A DNA stretch of 9,057 nt from Actinomycetota bacterium (lineage in GTDB: Bacteria > Actinomycetota > Thermoleophilia > UBA2241). Positions 6,374 to 9,057 of this stretch are shown here, in pieces. The DNA lies in contig PMKK01000112.1 in the NCBI GenBank assembly GCA_003157715.1, forward strand, positions 1 through 9,057. The letters are read 5' to 3'. Under the pieces are notes generated by a model. It worked only from the letters and a program-made list of their open reading frames with translations, was not told where the DNA came from and did not search any database. Within the stretch, counting starts at the first letter, position 1. Each line of letters opens with the position of its first letter. The translations under genes were made by a program, and so were the position numbers.

Positions 6374-6413
6374 CGGCGGCCCGCGGCAGACGGCGGCGGC
6401 CCGCGGCAGACGG
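6374..6413. repeat. Exact 20-bp tandem duplication
   Basis: The 20-base unit, beginning CGGCGGCCCG and ending CGGCAGACGG, occurs at 6374-6393 and is repeated exactly at 6394-6413. It fills half of the 79-base gap between the TetR-family and methyltransferase genes. It could be a recent slippage duplication or a paired protein-binding site; each unit contains the short palindrome CCGCGG. Confidence 0.9.
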
Positions 6414-6440
6414 CTCCACCAGAGAGAGGTTGTCGACTAC

Positions 6441-7502
6441 ATGGATCCTTCGGGAAGCGCTCGCATTCGAAGTCTCGCGCAGCGAATGCTGCCGCCGCGC
6501 ACGTATGCGGCGGTGGAGAGGCGCGTGCCGGGCCTGGCCACGCGAGTAGTCGACCACGGATTTCGCGCGTGCGGACTCGTGCTGGGCGGGGCGCTGGCCG
6601 TACCGATCGCCTGGATGGCACGCACCGGGGTGGGAACGAGTGAGTGCCTGGAGCACGGCTCCCTGCCGCTGCCGGTCCACTTCTACTCCCCCGTGCCGGA
6701 TCTCGACGACCTGGAGCGGCGCGATGTGTGGGCGCGTCGCAGCGAGCTGCCGGGTGTCAGATTCGCCCCGGAAGCGCAGGCCGCCTACTTGAGGAAGGTC
6801 GGCGAGCGCTACGGAAGGGAGTGCGCGTGGCCGGCGGAATCGGCCGGAGATCCCCGGGTCTTCTTTACTGAGAACGGCCAGTTCGGTTTCGGCTGCGCGG
6901 CGGCGCTGCACTGCATCGTCCGCGAGCGCACGCCTCGGCACGTGGTCGAGATCGGTTCGGGAAACTCGTCTCTTGTACTTCTGGCAGCGCTTGAGCTGAA
7001 CGCGCGTGAAGGTTCTCCGGCGTCGGGATACACAGTGGTGGACCCCTCTCCTTCGCCTCTGCTCGGCGGTGGGCGGTCCGGCCCGACAGAGGTGCTGGCG
7101 AAGCGCGCTGAGTTGCTCGAGCCGGAGTTCTTCGATCGCCTGGAACGAGACGACGTGCTGTTCATCGACTCGGGCCATACCGTGCGCATCGGCGGCGACG
7201 TGAACTTCCTGATCCTGGATGTCCTGCCGCGGCTGAACCCCGGCGTCATCGTGCACTTCCACGACATCGGCCTGCCGTACGAGTATCCCAAGACCTATGC
7301 CACGAACCCCCGGTTCCGGTCACTCTGGACCGAGGCATACCTGCTTCAGGCCTTCCTGGCATGCAACCAGGACTTCGATGTGCTGCTGGCTCTGTCCTAC
7401 TTGATGACGGACAGAGCCAGTGACTTTCGCGCGGCATTCCCGCACTACGATCCGGCACGACACAGGACCGGAAGCGGGAGCTTCTGGATCACGCGCCGGT
7501 AA
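6441..7502 (+). CDS. Class I SAM-dependent methyltransferase
   Basis: This encodes a 353-residue protein. The ATG at 6441 is preceded by an AG-rich site (AGAGAGG, 6423-6429) at a rather long 11-base distance. The Rossmann-type SAM-binding domain spans about residues 150-310: motif I is VVEIGSGNSS at 168-177, a strand with FIDSGH lies at 241-246, and VHFHDI at 271-276 closes the core. The FID-x-x-H and FHD pairs are typical of the Methyltransf_24 group, which includes sugar and macrolide O-methyltransferases with metal-binding Asp and His; residues such as Asp243, His246, His274 and Asp275 may do this here. The downstream section (LPYEYP, WTEAYLLQAFLACN) is characteristic of a subgroup often found near polysaccharide genes. 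Residues 42-60 are hydrophobic (GLVLGGALAVPIAWMA), suggesting membrane association. The substrate cannot be told, and no glycosyltransferase is in the window. Some stretches use codons such as CTT, GTA, GCA and TCT more freely than the neighbouring genes do, which may hint at transfer. Confidence 0.85.
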   Translation: MDPSGSARIRSLAQRMLPPRTYAAVERRVPGLATRVVDHGFRACGLVLGGALAVPIAWMARTGVGTSECLEHGSLPLPVHFYSPVPDLDDLERRDVWARRSELPGVRFAPEAQAAYLRKVGERYGRECAWPAESAGDPRVFFTENGQFGFGCAAALHCIVRERTPRHVVEIGSGNSSLVLLAALELNAREGSPASGYTVVDPSPSPLLGGGRSGPTEVLAKRAELLEPEFFDRLERDDVLFIDSGHTVRIGGDVNFLILDVLPRLNPGVIVHFHDIGLPYEYPKTYATNPRFRSLWTEAYLLQAFLACNQDFDVLLALSYLMTDRASDFRAAFPHYDPARHRTGSGSFWITRR

Positions 7503-7511
7503 GCACGAGAT

Positions 7512-7528
7512 CGCCAGTGTCGCTGGCG
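7512..7528 (+). other. Short hairpin after the methyltransferase gene
   Basis: CGCCAG (7512-7517) and CTGGCG (7523-7528) form a 6-bp stem with a 5-base loop, ten bases past the TAA stop. It precedes the much stronger terminator at 7571 and may only be a 3' end structure. Confidence 0.35.
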
Positions 7529-7570
7529 GCCTCGCTGGCCTGGGTCCAAGCGGTGCGATCTGGTCACACG

Positions 7571-7603
7571 GAGGGGGCGCGGCCCTGCGGGCCGCGCCCC
7601 CTC
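7571..7603. terminator. Strong intrinsic terminator between convergent genes
   Basis: GAGGGGGCGCGGCCC (7571-7585) and its exact complement (7589-7603) form a 15-bp stem with a TGC loop. On the + strand it is followed by the T-rich TTACTCGTTTCGTTCTC, so it should stop transcripts of the methyltransferase gene. The opposite strand lacks a T-run after the stem, but the stem is stable enough that it may also stop the convergent gene ending at 7641. Confidence 0.9.
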
Positions 7604-7640
7604 TTACTCGTTTCGTTCTCTTCGCCCGTGCTTCTCGGGT

Positions 7641-9057
7641 CTACGTCACCGTGATCGTGACCGGCACCGAGCCGAGATGGTCGCCGCCGGCGGTCTCGAC
7701 GCCGTCGCCGGCCGTCGAGAAGTCGAGCGTGCCGGTGATCACGTCGCCCGGCTGGGCGTCGGCCGGCACGGTGACCGTCACATGGATCGTGCCGGTCGCG
7801 CCCGGCGCGACCGTGAGCGGCGCGACGGCCGTGGCCGACGGCGTCAGACCCGGGATGGCTGTCGGCGCCACGTAGTCGATGTTCACGGTGTAGGCGGTCG
7901 CGACTGTCGTCAGCGCCGGGTTGCCGTAGCCGAGGATGAGGGTCCACAGGCCGGCCATGGGGTCGACCACGGCGGCCGCGTTGCCGAGCGTCGTCGAGGC
8001 GAGGCTTTCGGCCTTATCGGTCTGACTCGGGTCGTACAGTCCCAGATCGACGAGCGTGTCCGAGCCGGTCCAGGTCGCCCGGGCCGTCACCAGAGCGACG
8101 TTCTGGGGCAGGGTGAACGTCAGAGTGGGCGAGATGCCGTTGAGTGGGGCAACGGCGTTGGGGTCTGCCGTGAGCGTGCCGCTCACGGGGGTGAGAGCGA
8201 CATCGTCGTAGAGCGCCGTGCCGGCGCTCGTGAGCTGGCTGTCGGCGTAGGCCGCGAGGGCGGTGGCGCCGGTGTTGGCGACCGTGAAGTCGGCGCTGAC
8301 CTGTCCGCCGGGCGCCGCGCTGGCCGACCAGCTGGCCGGAGTGACGGTGCGCGTGTCGAGCGTGACCGAGCCGCTGTACGGTTCGGCGAACGAGGTGCCG
8401 CTGAAGCCGGCCGCCCACACCAGGACCTGCCACTTGCCGGGCTGCGGTGCGTTCCAGATGACCTGCTCGGCGGTATGAGTGAGGGCCGAGCCCGGCACGG
8501 TGAACGACGAGTAGTCGGGATACCAGACGAGGTCGCCACCCTTCGCGACCCGCACGTCGCCGCTCGGGTCGATCAGGTAGAGGTCGACCAGGTTGCCGGT
8601 GTGCGCCCAGTTGAGGGCGGCGGTGATCGAGCGGGTGCCCTTGGGCACCTGGACGTCGTAGAAGTAGAACTCTCCGCCCGAGTACTCGACGGTCGAGCCC
8701 GTGATCGTGCCGCTGAAGGTCCCGTGTCCGGCGGTGAGCTTGACCGGCACGCGCACGGCGATGGGGATCGTCGTCGTGGTCTGTCCGTTGCCGACCGTGA
8801 TGCCGTCGAACGACGTTCCGGCGGCCTTGGGCGCCGTCACGGTGGCCTTGACCTTCGCCGCCGCGCCGGGGCCGATCGTGACGCTGGAGCGCGAGAGCGT
8901 GACCGACGTGGCGCGGACCCTGTGCTGGAACGTGATCCTGACGTGCACCGTCTGCGGGCTCGTCGGCTCCATGCCGGTACGCGGGTAGATGACGAGCTGC
9001 CACGGCTCGCCGGCCTTCACGACCGGGCGCTGCCCGGCCGGGCCGCGCAGCGCGATC
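7641..9057 (-). CDS. C-terminal part of a secreted multidomain protein, probably a subtilisin-like protease (partial)
   Basis: The frame is open from the right edge to a TAG at 7641-7643, giving 471 visible residues. A GTG at 9020 is not a credible start because the frame continues upstream without a stop, ribosome binding site or signal peptide. In order from the visible N-terminus: an Ig or Fn3-like domain with a conserved opening (EPWQLVIYPRTGMEP, then VTLSRSSVTIGPGAAAKVK) at about 28-106; a PPC-like beta-sandwich at 124-234 (VDLYLIDPSGDV, APQPGKWQVLVW); an Ig-like linker at about 238-285; a second PPC-like domain at 308-395 (VDLGLYDPSQTD, DPMAGLWTLILG); and a final Ig-like domain at 405-471 (TVAPGATGTIHVTVTVP). 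Such arrays commonly follow the catalytic domain of actinobacterial S8 (subtilisin-type) proteases, where PPC domains are processed or aid secretion and substrate binding. No catalytic residues lie in the window, so the protease call is inference; another large exported enzyme or adhesin is possible. Confidence 0.75.
   Translation of the reverse strand, partial: IALRGPAGQRPVVKAGEPWQLVIYPRTGMEPTSPQTVHVRITFQHRVRATSVTLSRSSVTIGPGAAAKVKATVTAPKAAGTSFDGITVGNGQTTTTIPIAVRVPVKLTAGHGTFSGTITGSTVEYSGGEFYFYDVQVPKGTRSITAALNWAHTGNLVDLYLIDPSGDVRVAKGGDLVWYPDYSSFTVPGSALTHTAEQVIWNAPQPGKWQVLVWAAGFSGTSFAEPYSGSVTLDTRTVTPASWSASAAPGGQVSADFTVANTGATALAAYADSQLTSAGTALYDDVALTPVSGTLTADPNAVAPLNGISPTLTFTLPQNVALVTARATWTGSDTLVDLGLYDPSQTDKAESLASTTLGNAAAVVDPMAGLWTLILGYGNPALTTVATAYTVNIDYVAPTAIPGLTPSATAVAPLTVAPGATGTIHVTVTVPADAQPGDVITGTLDFSTAGDGVETAGGDHLGSVPVTITVT

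Noticed and set aside
6309..7262. Long reverse-strand open frame (317 residues) over the methyltransferase
   Set aside because: There are no recognisable motifs or plausible start, and the forward strand carries clear SAM-binding motifs.
8014..9003. Alternative reverse-strand frame (329 residues) overlapping the multidomain protein
   Set aside because: The product is Arg/His-rich low complexity, while the other frame on the same strand gives ordered PPC and Ig-like domains.
1..9057. An anti-phage, toxin-antitoxin or mobile-element system
   Set aside because: No nuclease, helicase, toxin, antitoxin, integrase, transposase or terminal inverted repeats are visible. The genes look like unrelated exported proteins, regulators and single enzymes.

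Overview
The window is a very GC-rich stretch with strong G/C preference at third codon positions, GTG starts alongside ATG, and AG-rich ribosome binding sites. This fits a high-GC actinobacterium. A Thermoleophilia-type lineage (Solirubrobacterales or Gaiellales) is my guess from overall style, but nothing in the window proves it. I see no rRNA, tRNA, CRISPR array, insertion sequence or phage gene.

Layout from left to right. A 15-codon tail of an upstream + strand gene ends at 49. A secreted 448-residue protein with a carboxypeptidase-regulatory-like fold and a C-terminal Ig-like domain follows (220-1566, +). Converging on it is a serpin (1617-2891, -), preceded on the same strand by a single-domain universal stress protein (2983-3399, -). 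A 294-base divergent spacer separates these from a secreted seven-bladed Ycf48-type beta-propeller fused to two Ig-like domains (3694-5271, +). Then come a 59-residue FmdB-type zinc ribbon protein (5425-5604, +), a TetR-family regulator (5780-6361, +) and a class I SAM-dependent methyltransferase (6441-7502, +). A perfect 15-bp hairpin terminator separates the methyltransferase from a convergent gene running off the right edge (7641-9057, -). That gene encodes the C-terminal part of a large secreted protein with alternating Ig-like and PPC-like domains, most like the tail of a subtilisin-family protease.

The region is mainly a set of independently transcribed housekeeping-accessory genes with a clear extracellular theme: four of the eight substantial genes appear exported (signal peptide visible in three, inferred in the truncated fourth). 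The most notable combination is an exported serpin with an intact inhibitory hinge about 5 kb from a probable exported serine protease. The protease could be its target or could need restraint, but the two genes are not in one operon. The universal stress protein and the serpin may share a transcript. I do not see convincing evidence for a new multi-gene system. The points most worth checking are the serpin's reactive loop, the propeller architecture and the methyltransferase with its hydrophobic N-terminal segment.
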